A stretch of DNA of 64,000 bases from NCBI RefSeq assembly GCF_004923205.2, contig NZ_SELD02000006.1, forward strand, positions 186,001 to 250,000, given 5' to 3'. The notes beneath the pieces were generated by a model that did no database searches, was not told where the DNA came from, and saw only the letters and a list, made by a program, of their open reading frames with translations. Each line of letters opens with the position of its first letter. Within the stretch, counting starts at the first letter, position 1. The stretch is from Paracoccus aeridis. Lineage in GTDB: Bacteria > Pseudomonadota > Alphaproteobacteria > Rhodobacterales > Rhodobacteraceae. Below, piece after piece: positions 55,577 through 64,000 of this stretch. The translations under genes and the position numbers were made by a program.

Positions 55577-57859
55577 ATGCCCGACAAGCAGGATCTGGAC
55601 GCGAAACTCGGCCCCGCCGGCGGCTGGGGATCGGTGAAAAGCATCTCCAAGCAGTTCGGTCGGGCCGTTTCGGGGCCCGTCACCGCGACCATCATGCGCA
55701 ACCAGAACAAGCCCGGCGGCTTTGCCTGCGTGAGCTGCGCCTGGGCCAAGCCCGCCAAGCCCCACCCGTTCGAGTTCTGCGAGAACGGCGCGAAGGCCAC
55801 GCTGTGGGAACTGACCGACGCCCGCGCGGACGCCGCCTTCTTCGAGCGCCACCCCCTGTCCGAGCTCCTGACGTGGAGCGATCACGACCTGGAACGCGCG
55901 GGCCGTCTCACGGTCCCGCTGCGCGTCGATCCCGCGGCCGACCGGCTTGTGCCGTCGACCTGGGACGAGGCGTTCGAGGATATCGGCCGCGAGATGCGCG
56001 CGCTGTCGGACCGGCCGCAGTCGGCGATCTTCTACGCCTCGGGCCGGGCCTCGCTTGAAGCGTCCTACATGTGGCAGCTGATGGCGCGGCTCTACGGATC
56101 CAGCAACCTGCCCGACAGCGCCAACATGTGCCACGAAAGCACCTCGATCGGGCTGAAGGAATCCGTGGGCACGCCCGTGGGCAGCGTCCGGCTGGAAGAT
56201 TTCGAACTGACCGACTGCATCTTCGCGGTGGGGCAGAACGTGGGCTCGAACAGCCCGCGGATGATGCACCCGCTGCAGAAGGCGCGGCAGCGCGGCGTGC
56301 CGGTCATCGTGATCAACCCGATGCGGGAACGCGGCTGGGAAGAATTCGTGAACCCGCAGAACCCGGTCCAGATGCTGACGCAGCGGGCGACCAAGATGAG
56401 CTCGCTCTACCTCCAGCCGCTGCCCGGCGGCGACATCGCGGCGATCGCCGGGATCATCAAGGCGGTGTACGAGCGCAGCGACGTGGGCGAGGTCGTGGAC
56501 CGCGACTTCATCACCGAGCACACGCACGGCTACGAAGGCTTCGTGGACTGGATCAAGCTGCAGTCCTGGGACGAACTGGAACGCGAAAGCGGCCTGACGC
56601 GCGAGCAGATGCAGGACGCGGGCGACATCTTCGCCCGCTCGCGCCGGGTGATGGGGATCTACGGCATGGGCCTGACCCAGCACCGGCTGGGCGTGCAGGC
56701 GGTGCAGATGCTGATAAACCTGCTGCTGATCGGCGGTCATATCGGCCGGCCCGGCGCGGGCATCTGCCCGGTCCGCGGCCATTCCAACGTGCAGGGCCAG
56801 CGCACCGTGGGCATATCCTCGCGCCCCGAGCAGGTGCCGCTGGACCGTATCGGCGAGCGCTACGGCTTCCAGCCGTCGAAGGAGGAAGGCTACGAGATCG
56901 CGGATGGCTGCGAAGACATCGTGTCGGGCAAGGTCCGGGCGATCATCAGTCTTGGTGGCAACCTTCTGCGCGCGGTGCCCGACCAGGTTCCGGTCGAAGC
57001 GGCGTGGCGCAACCTGGACGTGACGGTCAACGTGGCGACCAAGCTGAACCGCACCCACCTCATCGCCGGCAGGTGCGCGTGGGTCCTGCCCTGCCTCGGG
57101 CGGATCGAGAACGATGTGCAGGCCACCGGCAAGCAGGTCGTCACGATGGAGGACAGCACCGCCCGCATCCACGCCTCGCACGGGCAGAAGCCCCCTGCGG
57201 CGCCGAACCTCATGTCCGAGCCCGCGATCATCGCCCGGCTGGCGCGCGAGATCCTGCCGCCGAACCCGCGCGTGGACTGGGACGCATGGGCCGGGAACTA
57301 CGCGCTGGTCCGGGCCGAGATCGAGGCGATCTGGCCCGACGTCTTCCGCGACTACGAGGCGCGGCTGGACGAGCCGGGCGGGTTCGACAAGCCGCTCCCC
57401 TCGCGCGAGCGGAAGTGGGAAACCAAGACGGGGCTTGCCAACTTCATCCTGCCCGACGCGCTGGACGCGACCTTCGCGGGCCATGGCGACGGCGTGTTCC
57501 GCCTGATGACGCTGCGCAGCAACGACCAGTTCAACACCACGGTCTACGGCAACAACGATCGCTTCAGGGGCGTGAAGGGGGCGCGGGACATCCTGTTCAT
57601 GGGCCCCGACGACATGGCCCGCATGTCCTTGAAGGTGGGCGACCGCGTCGAGGTGCAGACGGTGTCGGACGACGACAAGGACCGGCGGCTGGGCCCGCTG
57701 CAGGTGGTCGAACACCCGCTGCCGAAAGGCGCCGTCGGGGCCTATTTCCCGGAAGCGAACGTGCTGATGCCGCTGCACCACTACGCCGTGGACAGCAAGA
57801 CGCCCGCCTACAAGGCGATCCCGGTCCGCGTCGTGCCGTCGCAGATGGCGGCAGAGTGA
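55577..57859 (+). CDS. FdhF/YdeP-type molybdopterin oxidoreductase
   Basis: The 760-residue protein belongs to the molybdopterin oxidoreductase superfamily, YdeP branch. Cysteines in GGFACVSCAWAKP and FEFCENG near residues 47-75 could hold an Fe-S cluster or be remnants. SANMCHESTSIGLKESVG, VGQNVGSNSPRMM, GMGLTQHRLGVQAVQMLINL, CPVRGHSNVQGQRTVG and the C-terminal FRLMTLRSNDQFNTTVYG are cofactor-binding regions of this family. It probably acts in the cytoplasm; no Tat signal is seen. GAGGAGAA precedes ATG 55577. The substrate is unknown: formate is unproven for YdeP-like enzymes. No electron-transfer subunit or fdhD is adjacent. Confidence 0.88.
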   Translation: MPDKQDLDAKLGPAGGWGSVKSISKQFGRAVSGPVTATIMRNQNKPGGFACVSCAWAKPAKPHPFEFCENGAKATLWELTDARADAAFFERHPLSELLTWSDHDLERAGRLTVPLRVDPAADRLVPSTWDEAFEDIGREMRALSDRPQSAIFYASGRASLEASYMWQLMARLYGSSNLPDSANMCHESTSIGLKESVGTPVGSVRLEDFELTDCIFAVGQNVGSNSPRMMHPLQKARQRGVPVIVINPMRERGWEEFVNPQNPVQMLTQRATKMSSLYLQPLPGGDIAAIAGIIKAVYERSDVGEVVDRDFITEHTHGYEGFVDWIKLQSWDELERESGLTREQMQDAGDIFARSRRVMGIYGMGLTQHRLGVQAVQMLINLLLIGGHIGRPGAGICPVRGHSNVQGQRTVGISSRPEQVPLDRIGERYGFQPSKEEGYEIADGCEDIVSGKVRAIISLGGNLLRAVPDQVPVEAAWRNLDVTVNVATKLNRTHLIAGRCAWVLPCLGRIENDVQATGKQVVTMEDSTARIHASHGQKPPAAPNLMSEPAIIARLAREILPPNPRVDWDAWAGNYALVRAEIEAIWPDVFRDYEARLDEPGGFDKPLPSRERKWETKTGLANFILPDALDATFAGHGDGVFRLMTLRSNDQFNTTVYGNNDRFRGVKGARDILFMGPDDMARMSLKVGDRVEVQTVSDDDKDRRLGPLQVVEHPLPKGAVGAYFPEANVLMPLHHYAVDSKTPAYKAIPVRVVPSQMAAE

Positions 57860-57879
57860 CACGCCGGGCATGATCTCGG

Positions 57880-57907
57880 GCCGGCGGCGCCTCCGTGCGC
57901 CGCCGGC
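57880..57907 (+). terminator. Terminator-like hairpin after the molybdoenzyme gene
   Basis: GCCGGCGGCGC and GCGCCGCCGGC form a perfect 11-base-pair stem with a six-base loop, 20 bases after the stop at 57859. No T-run follows. Confidence 0.65.
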
Positions 57908-58039
57908 TCACCAGCGGTCAGGCATCGGCGTGGCAGCCAGCATCAGCATGATCGGTCGCGACCGTGGGCGTGCCCGACCGGCTGCACCTGCCCGTGCAGA
58001 GTTGAGCCGACGCGCCAGGGACGGGGGGTTACGGATACG

Positions 58040-58064
58040 AACCGGCGCGAAGGCCGCGCCGGTT
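58040..58064 (-). terminator. Terminator-like hairpin after phoB
   Basis: AACCGGCGCG and CGCGCCGGTT form a perfect 10-base-pair stem with a five-base loop, 23 bases after the phoB stop on the minus strand. It faces the hairpin at 57880-57907 in the convergent spacer. No T-run is present. Confidence 0.6.
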
Positions 58065-58087
58065 GCGTCCGTGGGTAAAGTACCGGC

Positions 58088-58780
58088 TCAGCCCAGCGAA
58101 TACCCGGTGCCGCGCACGGTGCGGACGGGGTTTTCGCCGCCGTTCGACATGAGCGCCTTGCGCAGCCGCCCGACATGCACGTCGATCGTGCGGGTGTCCA
58201 CGTAGATGTCGCGGCCCCAGACGCGGTCCAGCAACTGCTCGCGGGTCCAGACCCGCCCCGGCTTTTCCATCAGCGTGCTGAGCAGCCGGAACTCGGTCGG
58301 GCCCAGATGCAGGGCGCGGCCGCCGCGGAAGACGCGGTGCTCGCCCGCGTCCAGGATGATGTCCTCGTAGGCCAGCCGCTCGCCCATTGTCGCGGGCCGG
58401 GTCCGGCGCAGCTGCGTGCGCAGGCGCGCCATCAGCTCGACCACCGAATAGGGCTTCACGACGTAGTCGTCGGCGCCGGTTTCCAGCCCCCGGACGCGGT
58501 CGCCTTCCTCGGACCGGGCCGACAGCATGATGATCGGGATCTGCCGCGTCTCGGGGTCGGCCTTGACGCGCCGGCAGACCTCGATGCCCGAAACATTCGG
58601 CAGCATCCAGTCCAGCACGATCAGGTCGGGGTTTTCCTCCTGCACCAGCAGAAGGGCTTCGTCCCCGTTTTCGGCCAGGATGACCTGGAATCCTTCGGCT
58701 TCAAGGTTGTACTTCAGGACTTCGCGCTGTGCGCCCTCGTCCTCGACCACCAGCACGCAGGGCTGCTGCCGAGATGTCAT
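58088..58780 (-). CDS. phoB: Phosphate regulon response regulator
   Basis: The 230-residue OmpR-family regulator has a receiver domain with VVEDEGAQRE (acidic pocket), the phospho-acceptor Asp in LIVLDWMLPN at about residue 54, and the conserved lysine in DDYVVKPYS. The C-terminal winged helix contains PTEFRLLSTLMEKPGRVWTREQLL and VDVHVGRLRKAL-type sequence. When phosphate is scarce it activates pst and other Pho genes. It is the last gene of the operon, 3 bases after phoU. The partner kinase gene phoR is not in the window; it may lie beyond pstS. Confidence 0.95.
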   Translation of the reverse strand: MTSRQQPCVLVVEDEGAQREVLKYNLEAEGFQVILAENGDEALLLVQEENPDLIVLDWMLPNVSGIEVCRRVKADPETRQIPIIMLSARSEEGDRVRGLETGADDYVVKPYSVVELMARLRTQLRRTRPATMGERLAYEDIILDAGEHRVFRGGRALHLGPTEFRLLSTLMEKPGRVWTREQLLDRVWGRDIYVDTRTIDVHVGRLRKALMSNGGENPVRTVRGTGYSLG

Positions 58781-58783
58781 GGA

Positions 58784-59506
58784 TCAATCCTCGCTGTCGG
58801 GAATCCCCGCGCGGCTGACGCTGTCACGCTTGGGGCGGGATTCGTCCGGCAGGGCGCCCGACATCAGGTAGACCACCTGTTCGGCGATCGAGGTGGCGTG
58901 GTCGCCCATCCGTTCAATGTTCTTGGCGATGAAATGCAGGTGCATGCAGGCGGTGATATTGCGCGGGTCCTCCATCATGTGGGTCAGGAACTCTCGGAAG
59001 AGCGCGTTGTACATCTGGTCGACCTCGAGGTCGCGGGCGCGCACGTCGCTGGCAAGCGCCGCGTCGCGGTGGACATAGCTGTCCAGCGCGTCCTTGAGCA
59101 TCTTCTCGACCGTGGACGACATCCGCCGCAGCGCCATCCCGGCGCCCTCGATCACCGGCATGTGCGCCAGCACGTTGCTGCGCTTGGCGATGTTCTTGGC
59201 GTAGTCACCCACCCGTTCGAGGCTGGCCGAGATCTTGATGACGGTCAGCACCAGCCGCAGGTCGGTCGCGGTGGGCGATCGCAGCGCGATCAGCCGCGCC
59301 GCTTCCTCGTTCACCTGCGCCTCCAGAAGATCGATGCTGCGGTCGCGGCGGCGGACGTCCTCGGCCAGCTCGTCGTCGCGGGTTTCCAGCGCCAGCGCCG
59401 CATCGGTGATGGCGGCTTCCACCAGCCCGCCCATCTTGACGACGAGCGCCTGCACCGTCTCGAGATCGCGGTCGAAGGCCGAGGCGATGTGTCGTTCGCG
59501 GTTCAT
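58784..59506 (-). CDS. phoU: Phosphate signalling protein PhoU
   Basis: The 240-residue protein consists of two three-helix PhoU repeats, each with the metal-binding ExxxD-type pattern (LETRDDELAEDVRRRD in the first, VHRDAALASDVRARDLEVD in the second). It connects the Pst transporter to the PhoR kinase and represses signalling when phosphate is plentiful. It starts 30 bases after the pstB stop and is followed by phoB after 3 bases. Length and start (MNRERHIASAFDRDL) are normal for the family. Confidence 0.95.
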   Translation of the reverse strand: MNRERHIASAFDRDLETVQALVVKMGGLVEAAITDAALALETRDDELAEDVRRRDRSIDLLEAQVNEEAARLIALRSPTATDLRLVLTVIKISASLERVGDYAKNIAKRSNVLAHMPVIEGAGMALRRMSSTVEKMLKDALDSYVHRDAALASDVRARDLEVDQMYNALFREFLTHMMEDPRNITACMHLHFIAKNIERMGDHATSIAEQVVYLMSGALPDESRPKRDSVSRAGIPDSED

Positions 59507-59536
59507 GTGCTTCTCTCCCCGTGGGCGGTGCCGGCC

Positions 59537-60349
59537 TCAGCCGATCTTGCCGCTGATGTAGCTTTCCGTCCGCGGGTCCTGCGGGCGGGTGAAGATGTCG
59601 TCGGTGGTGCCGTACTCGACCAGGTTGCCGAGGTGGAAGAACGCGGTCTTCTGGCTGACGCGCGCGGCCTGCTGCATCGAATGGGTCACGATCACGACCG
59701 AGAAGTCCTCGCGCAGCTGGTCGATCAGGTCCTCGACCTGGCTGGTGGCGATCGGGTCCAGCGCCGAGCAGGGCTCGTCCATCAGCAGCACCTCGGGCGA
59801 GGTGGCGACGGCGCGGGCGATGCACAGGCGCTGCTGCTGCCCGCCCGACAGGCCGGTGCCGGATTCGCCCAGCCGGTCCTTCACCTCGTTCCACAGCGCC
59901 GCGCCGCGCAGCGCCTTTTCGACGATGCCGTCCAGTTCGGCCTTGTTGCGGGCAAGCCCGTGGATGCGCGGCCCGTAGGCCACGTTGTCATAGATCGATT
60001 TCGGGAACGGGTTGGGTTTCTGGAACACCATCCCCACGCGGGCGCGCAGCTGCACCGGGTCCACGCGGCGGTCGTAGATGTCCTCGCCGTCGAGCATCAG
60101 CTTGCCGTCCACGCGGGCGACGTCGATCGTGTCGTTCATGCGGTTGAGGCACCGCAGGAAGGTCGACTTGCCGCAGCCCGACGGGCCGATGAAGGCCGTG
60201 ACGGTCTTGTCCTCCAGGTCCACGTCCACGTCCTTGATGGCGTGCTTGTCGCCATAGAACACCTGCACGTTGCGGCAGCTGAACTTGATCGGTTTGCCTT
60301 TGGTGTCCACGGTGCGCTCCGCCAGTCGCATGTCGTTCATGTCGTTCAA
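59537..60349 (-). CDS. pstB: Phosphate ABC transporter ATP-binding protein
   Basis: The 270-residue ATPase has Walker [20 protein letters not shown] at about residues 52-70, Q-loop [17 protein letters not shown], signature [14 protein letters not shown], Walker [15 protein letters not shown] and switch [14 protein letters not shown]. These are diagnostic of PstB. It supplies energy for high-affinity phosphate uptake through PstC and PstA. An ATG a few codons further in (MRLAERTV) is a possible alternative start. It begins 6 bases after pstA ends. Confidence 0.96.
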   Translation of the reverse strand: MNDMNDMRLAERTVDTKGKPIKFSCRNVQVFYGDKHAIKDVDVDLEDKTVTAFIGPSGCGKSTFLRCLNRMNDTIDVARVDGKLMLDGEDIYDRRVDPVQLRARVGMVFQKPNPFPKSIYDNVAYGPRIHGLARNKAELDGIVEKALRGAALWNEVKDRLGESGTGLSGGQQQRLCIARAVATSPEVLLMDEPCSALDPIATSQVEDLIDQLREDFSVVIVTHSMQQAARVSQKTAFFHLGNLVEYGTTDDIFTRPQDPRTESYISGKIG

Positions 60350-60355
60350 CTCCTG

Positions 60356-61720
60356 TTACCAGCGCCGTTCGAAGCGGCGGCGCAGGATGATGGCCACCAG
60401 GTTCATTGCGAAGAGGAAGGCCAGCAGCACGATGATGGCACCGGACGCGCGTTCGAAGAATGCCGAATCGGCGCGCTGGGTCCAGTTGTAGACCTGCACC
60501 GGCAGCGCCGAGGCGGGTTCGAACAGCCCTTCGGGCGGGGCCGCGGGGTACTCGGTCACGAACGCCACCATCCCGATCAGCAGCAGCGGCGCGGTTTCCC
60601 CCAGCGCCTGCGCGAGGCCGATGATGGTGCCGGTGAGGATCCCGGGCATCGCCAGCGGCAGGACGTGGTGGAACACCGTCTGCATCTTGGATGCGCCCAC
60701 CCCCAGCGCCGCGTCGCGGATCGATGGCGGCACGGCGCGCAGCGCCGCGCGGGTCGAGATGATGATCGTCGGCAGCGTCATCAGCGTCAGCACCAGCCCG
60801 CCGACGATCGGCGCCGAACGCGGCAGGCCCATGAAGTTGATGAACGCGGCGAGCCCGAGGATCCCGAACACGATCGACGGCACTGCGGCGAGGTTCGAGA
60901 TGTTGACCTCGATCAGGTCGGTGAGCTTGTTCTTCGGCGCGAACTCCTCGAGGTAGATCGAGGTCGCGACCCCGATCGGCAGCGACAGCACCAGCACGAT
61001 CAGCATCATGTAGGCGGACCCGATGATCGCGACGCCAAGCCCCGCGGCCTCGGCCCGGTTGTCGGATGCGTCGGGCTGGGTCACGAAGTCCCAGTTGAAG
61101 CGGGTGGCGAGCGCGCCCTTTTCTTCCATCGCGTTGGCCAGCTGGAACTGCGCGACCGAGGTGCGCTTGTCGATCGCGGCCGAGGCCTCGGTGACGCGGC
61201 CCTTGAACATGCCGTCGATCGTGGACGCGGCCAGCACCGGCACCTCGACCGTCTGGTCGACCAACTCGGGGTTCTGCAGCACCATGTTGCGAAGCTGGGC
61301 GCGGGCCTGGTTCGAGAAGACGCCGGCGTAATCCGAGTCCTTCAGCCCCTCGATCTCAACGCCATTATCGGCGGTCCACCTGGCGAGCGCGTCCTGAAGC
61401 ACGCCCGCGTAGGACATGGTCAGCACGTCGTCCATCTCGGACGGGTCGCGGTTCCCCTTGGGATCGACGACGGCGGCGTCGATTGCGACCGGGATCTTGA
61501 CGTAGGTCTGCCAGAACGCGCCGCTGCCGTCGCGCAGGATCGTGAACATCAGGAAGAACAGCGCCAGCATCGCGACCGCGATCGCGATCACGCCATAGGC
61601 GCGGAACCGGGCTTCGGCCGCGTTGCGGCGCTTCGTCCGGGCATCGGCGACCAGCAGCGATGTCCGCGCGGCGGCAGGGCCGCCCACGCGCCGCGGACCT
61701 GCAGAAGTTGCGTCGCTCAT
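60356..61720 (-). CDS. pstA: Phosphate ABC transporter permease PstA, long form
   Basis: The 454-residue permease has one N-terminal membrane segment (about residues 45-65), then a roughly 160-residue periplasmic insertion, and the usual five-segment permease core with the loop IRDAALGVGASKMQTVFHHVLP. E. coli PstA has 296 residues; the long periplasmic insertion is typical of alphaproteobacterial forms. It pairs with PstC as the phosphate channel. ATG 61720 overlaps the pstC stop by four bases. The N-terminal 35 residues are Arg/Ala-rich and cytoplasmic. Confidence 0.94.
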   Translation of the reverse strand: MSDATSAGPRRVGGPAAARTSLLVADARTKRRNAAEARFRAYGVIAIAVAMLALFFLMFTILRDGSGAFWQTYVKIPVAIDAAVVDPKGNRDPSEMDDVLTMSYAGVLQDALARWTADNGVEIEGLKDSDYAGVFSNQARAQLRNMVLQNPELVDQTVEVPVLAASTIDGMFKGRVTEASAAIDKRTSVAQFQLANAMEEKGALATRFNWDFVTQPDASDNRAEAAGLGVAIIGSAYMMLIVLVLSLPIGVATSIYLEEFAPKNKLTDLIEVNISNLAAVPSIVFGILGLAAFINFMGLPRSAPIVGGLVLTLMTLPTIIISTRAALRAVPPSIRDAALGVGASKMQTVFHHVLPLAMPGILTGTIIGLAQALGETAPLLLIGMVAFVTEYPAAPPEGLFEPASALPVQVYNWTQRADSAFFERASGAIIVLLAFLFAMNLVAIILRRRFERRW

Positions 61721-63171
61721 TCGTACTGCTCCCGGTATTTGCGCACGATGACGAGCGCGGCGACGTTGAGGGCAAGCGTCATGACGAACAGCGTCAGGCC
61801 CAGGGCAAAGGCGACCAGCGTCTCGGGCGAGGCGAAGTCGTTGTCGCCGGTGAGCTGCCCCACGATCTTCACGGTGATGGTCGTCATCGCCTCGAACGGA
61901 TTGAGACTGGTCTGCGCCATCGCGCCCGCGCCCAGGACCACGATCATCGTCTCGCCGATGGCGCGCGACGCGGCCAGCAGGACCGCGCCCACGATCCCCG
62001 GCAGGGCGGCGGGCAGGACGACGTTGCGGATCGTCTCGGACGGGGTGGACCCCAGGCCCAGGCTGCCGTCGCGCAGCGATTGCGGCACGGCGTTGATGAT
62101 GTCGTCCGACAGCGACGACACGAACGGGATCAGCATGATCCCCATCACGAGCCCCGCCGTCATCACCGACGAGCCGGAGTTCCCGAGCCCGGCCGGCTGC
62201 GCGATCCAGTCGCGGATCAGCGGCCCCACCGTCACCAGCGCGAAGAGGCCGTAGACGATGGTCGGGATGCCGGCCAGGATCTCGATCAGCGGCTTCACGA
62301 CGCCGCGGACGCGGGGCGTCGCGTATTCCGACATGTAGATCGCCGCGAACAGCCCGACCGGCACCGAGAAGAGCAGCGCGATCAGCGAGATGTAGAGCGT
62401 GCCCCACAGAAGCGGCAGCATCCCCAGCCTGGACCCGCCGCCGAAGCTGGGCGTCCATTCGGTGCCGAAGAAGAAGTCCTGCCAGGGATAGAGCTGGAAG
62501 AAGTTGTAGGATTCGAACACCAGCGACAGCACGATCCCGACGGTGGTCGCGATGGCGATGAGCGAACACAGGATCAGGAAGCCGCGGATGAAGCGTTCGA
62601 CCACGTTGCGGGCGCGGTAGTCCGGCCGGGTCCGCGCCATCGCCCAGCCGAACCCGCCGAGCGCCAGCAGCAGCGAAAGCCCTGTCAGGGTGCGCGAGGC
62701 GTTCTGGTTGATCGAGCGATAGTCCTTCGCCGCCTCCAGCACCGCGGGGTTCGGCGTCAGCGTGATGTCCTCGTCCGCGAGGCGGTCCAGCAGCGCGGTG
62801 TTGTCCGGCGTCAGCGACCGCGCCTCGGCTTCGGTGAGCAGGCCCTTGTTGACGGCCTCGCCGATCGAGATCGCGGTGCCCTGCACCTCGGACATGATCC
62901 TGCCGCGCGCGCCGGCGTCGGCGACGGCGCTTTCGGGAATGTTCGCCCCGATCGCGCGATCGACCACCAGCGGCTGCGCCAGCACCCACATCAGCAGCAC
63001 CAGCAGCGACGGAAGCGCGGTGAACAGCGCGACGTTCCAGCCGTAGTAGGTCGGGCGGGAATGAAGGCCGCGGATATCGCCCGCAGCAACGGAACCGGCG
63101 CGTCGCCGGCCCAGGACATAGCCCAGCGCGGCAAGCACCAGGATGGTCACCATGATCCAGAAGGGAGACAT
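61717..63171 (-). CDS. pstC: Phosphate ABC transporter permease PstC, long form
   Basis: The 484-residue permease carries two N-terminal membrane segments separated by a periplasmic region, then the permease core with the loop LRDGSLGLGSTPSETIRNVVLPAA. FGLFALVTVGPLIRD-like sequence (YGLFALVTVGPLIRDW) is diagnostic of PstC. It is longer than E. coli PstC (319 residues), as usual in alphaproteobacteria. It forms the inner-membrane phosphate channel with PstA. An 85-base spacer with an attenuator-like hairpin separates it from pstS, which would allow more PstS than permease to be made. Confidence 0.94.
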   Translation of the reverse strand: MSPFWIMVTILVLAALGYVLGRRRAGSVAAGDIRGLHSRPTYYGWNVALFTALPSLLVLLMWVLAQPLVVDRAIGANIPESAVADAGARGRIMSEVQGTAISIGEAVNKGLLTEAEARSLTPDNTALLDRLADEDITLTPNPAVLEAAKDYRSINQNASRTLTGLSLLLALGGFGWAMARTRPDYRARNVVERFIRGFLILCSLIAIATTVGIVLSLVFESYNFFQLYPWQDFFFGTEWTPSFGGGSRLGMLPLLWGTLYISLIALLFSVPVGLFAAIYMSEYATPRVRGVVKPLIEILAGIPTIVYGLFALVTVGPLIRDWIAQPAGLGNSGSSVMTAGLVMGIMLIPFVSSLSDDIINAVPQSLRDGSLGLGSTPSETIRNVVLPAALPGIVGAVLLAASRAIGETMIVVLGAGAMAQTSLNPFEAMTTITVKIVGQLTGDNDFASPETLVAFALGLTLFVMTLALNVAALVIVRKYREQYE

Positions 63172-63213
63172 TCAAACCCTCGCGGCACCGTCCCGGTGCG
63201 GATACCTGAAAAC

Positions 63214-63236
63214 GGACGGGCCGCGCGGGCCCGCCC
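63214..63236 (-). terminator. Attenuator-like hairpin between pstS and pstC
   Basis: On the minus strand GGGCGGGCC and GGCCCGTCC pair over 9 bases (one G-U) with a five-base loop, followed by GTTTTC. Its position inside an operon suggests partial termination or mRNA stabilisation after pstS. Confidence 0.55.
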
Positions 63237-63256
63237 TGTCGTCGCCGGACCGTCGC

Positions 63257-64000
63257 TTATTCCGGCGCGGTCATGGTGGTTTCGGCGTCCACCGCCGCCT
63301 GCGTCGCGGGCAGTTCCGGGTCGGGGACCAGGCCGTAGTTGGCCAGCGGGCTGCCGTCGCCCGCAACGGGGTCGGACACGAAGAACGAGGCGAATTCCTT
63401 CAGGCCGGGGATCGTGCCGATATGCTGCTTCTTGACGTAGAAGAACAGCGGTCGCGAGACCGGGTATTCGCCCGACGCGATCGTTTCGGTCGAAGGAGTG
63501 ACGCCCGACATGGTCGCGACCTTCAGCTTGTCGGTGTTGTTCTCGTAGAACGACAGGCCGAACACGCCCACGCCTTCGGGGCTGGAACCCAGGCGGGCCA
63601 GCGTCTCGGTGTAGTCGCCGTCGATATCGACCGAGCGGCCGTCCGTGCGGACCTTGCTGCAGGCCGCCTCGCCGTCGTCTTCGCCCTTGGCGGCGACGAA
63701 GGCTTCCTGTGCGCCCGCTTCCTCGCAGCCGGCGATCATGACCTTTTCCTCGAACACTTCACGGGTGCCGTGCTTGGTGCCGGGAATGAAGGCGAGGATC
63801 GGTTGCTCGGGCAGGTCGGGGTTCACCTGGTTCCAGGTGGTGTTCGGGTTGGCGACGACCGCGCCGTCCACGACGACTTCGGCGGCAAGCGCGTTGAACA
63901 CGTCCTTCGGGGTCAGCGCGAAGTCGGCGCCCGAAACGGCCGAGGCGAAGACGATCCCGTCATAGCCCAGGCGGACTTCCATGATGTCGGTCACGCCGTT
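63257..64000 (-). CDS. pstS: Phosphate ABC transporter substrate-binding protein, 3' part only
   Basis: The C-terminal 247 or so residues are in the window; the gene starts beyond base 64000. The visible part has the PstS-like fold: IMEVRLGYDGIVFASAVSGA, LTPKDVFNALAAEV, NTTWNQVNPDLP, FIPGTKHGTREVFEEKVM and YPVSRPLFFYVKKQHIG. This long-form PstS with a Cys-containing VMIAGCEEAG insertion is typical of Rhodobacterales. It binds phosphate in the periplasm and hands it to PstC/PstA. It is the upstream gene of the pst operon. Confidence 0.93.
   Translation of the reverse strand, partial: NGVTDIMEVRLGYDGIVFASAVSGADFALTPKDVFNALAAEVVVDGAVVANPNTTWNQVNPDLPEQPILAFIPGTKHGTREVFEEKVMIAGCEEAGAQEAFVAAKGEDDGEAACSKVRTDGRSVDIDGDYTETLARLGSSPEGVGVFGLSFYENNTDKLKVATMSGVTPSTETIASGEYPVSRPLFFYVKKQHIGTIPGLKEFASFFVSDPVAGDGSPLANYGLVPDPELPATQAAVDAETTMTAPE

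Noticed and set aside
58175..62254. A 1359-codon open frame on the plus strand opposite phoB, phoU, pstB, pstA and pstC
   Set aside because: It is the antisense of five well-conserved phosphate genes; the translation is Arg/His/Gln-rich without motifs. High GC keeps such frames open.

Overview
This window is a high-GC (about 70 % by eye) chromosomal segment with dense, GC3-rich genes and many 4-base start/stop overlaps. The best organism guess is an alphaproteobacterium of the Rhodobacterales (Paracoccus/Rhodobacter-like). Supporting features are a cytochrome c-550 gene followed by ctaD, a DUF2244 protein next to ctaD, long PstC/PstA proteins in a pstSCAB-phoU-phoB operon, FrcA/FrcK fructose uptake genes and opgGHC periplasmic-glucan genes. 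I see no insertion sequence, integrase, prophage, CRISPR array or rRNA.

Layout. 1-847: end of a fructose ABC transporter operon (frcA end, frcK). 1217-5732: four co-directional genes resembling part of a succinoglycan-type exopolysaccharide locus (Wzx flippase, pyruvyltransferase, two GT2 glycosyltransferases), followed by a lower-GC orphan gene (5913-6836) and tRNA-Leu(GAG). 7214-12189 (minus): metH and a zinc alcohol dehydrogenase; then lipB on plus. 13185-16115: cytochrome c-550, ctaD and a DUF2244 protein. 16251-20849 (minus): RND efflux pump and its adaptor. 21013-36348: a transport region dominated by iron genes. It holds an Fbp-like ABC importer, an ABC exporter, an FhuCBD-type siderophore importer with a TonB-dependent receptor, and the divergent exbB-exbD-tonB-SIP operon. 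No siderophore biosynthesis gene is visible, so use of foreign siderophores is likely. 36478-41347: opgG-opgH-opgC for osmoregulated periplasmic glucans, then matB. 42953-46225: znuA facing zur-znuC-znuB across a Zur-like palindrome.

46330-55473 is the most unusual part: six tightly packed or overlapping plus-strand genes for an unidentified galactofuranose-containing glycan. They are a GT4, a glycosyltransferase fused to a complete UDP-galactopyranose mutase, another GT4, a Gfo/Idh/MocA oxidoreductase, a medium-chain dehydrogenase and a GT4 fused to a GH1-like glycosidase. The dehydrogenase coding signal begins about 140 bases before its first usable start codon, directly after a six-T run at the end of the oxidoreductase gene. 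This suggests a frameshift, a programmed slip or a sequence error joining the two.

55577-57859 encodes an FdhF/YdeP-type molybdoenzyme. 58088-64000 (minus) is the phosphate operon pstS(partial)-pstC-pstA-pstB-phoU-phoB. Long open frames antisense to real genes are common here because of the GC content and were left out.
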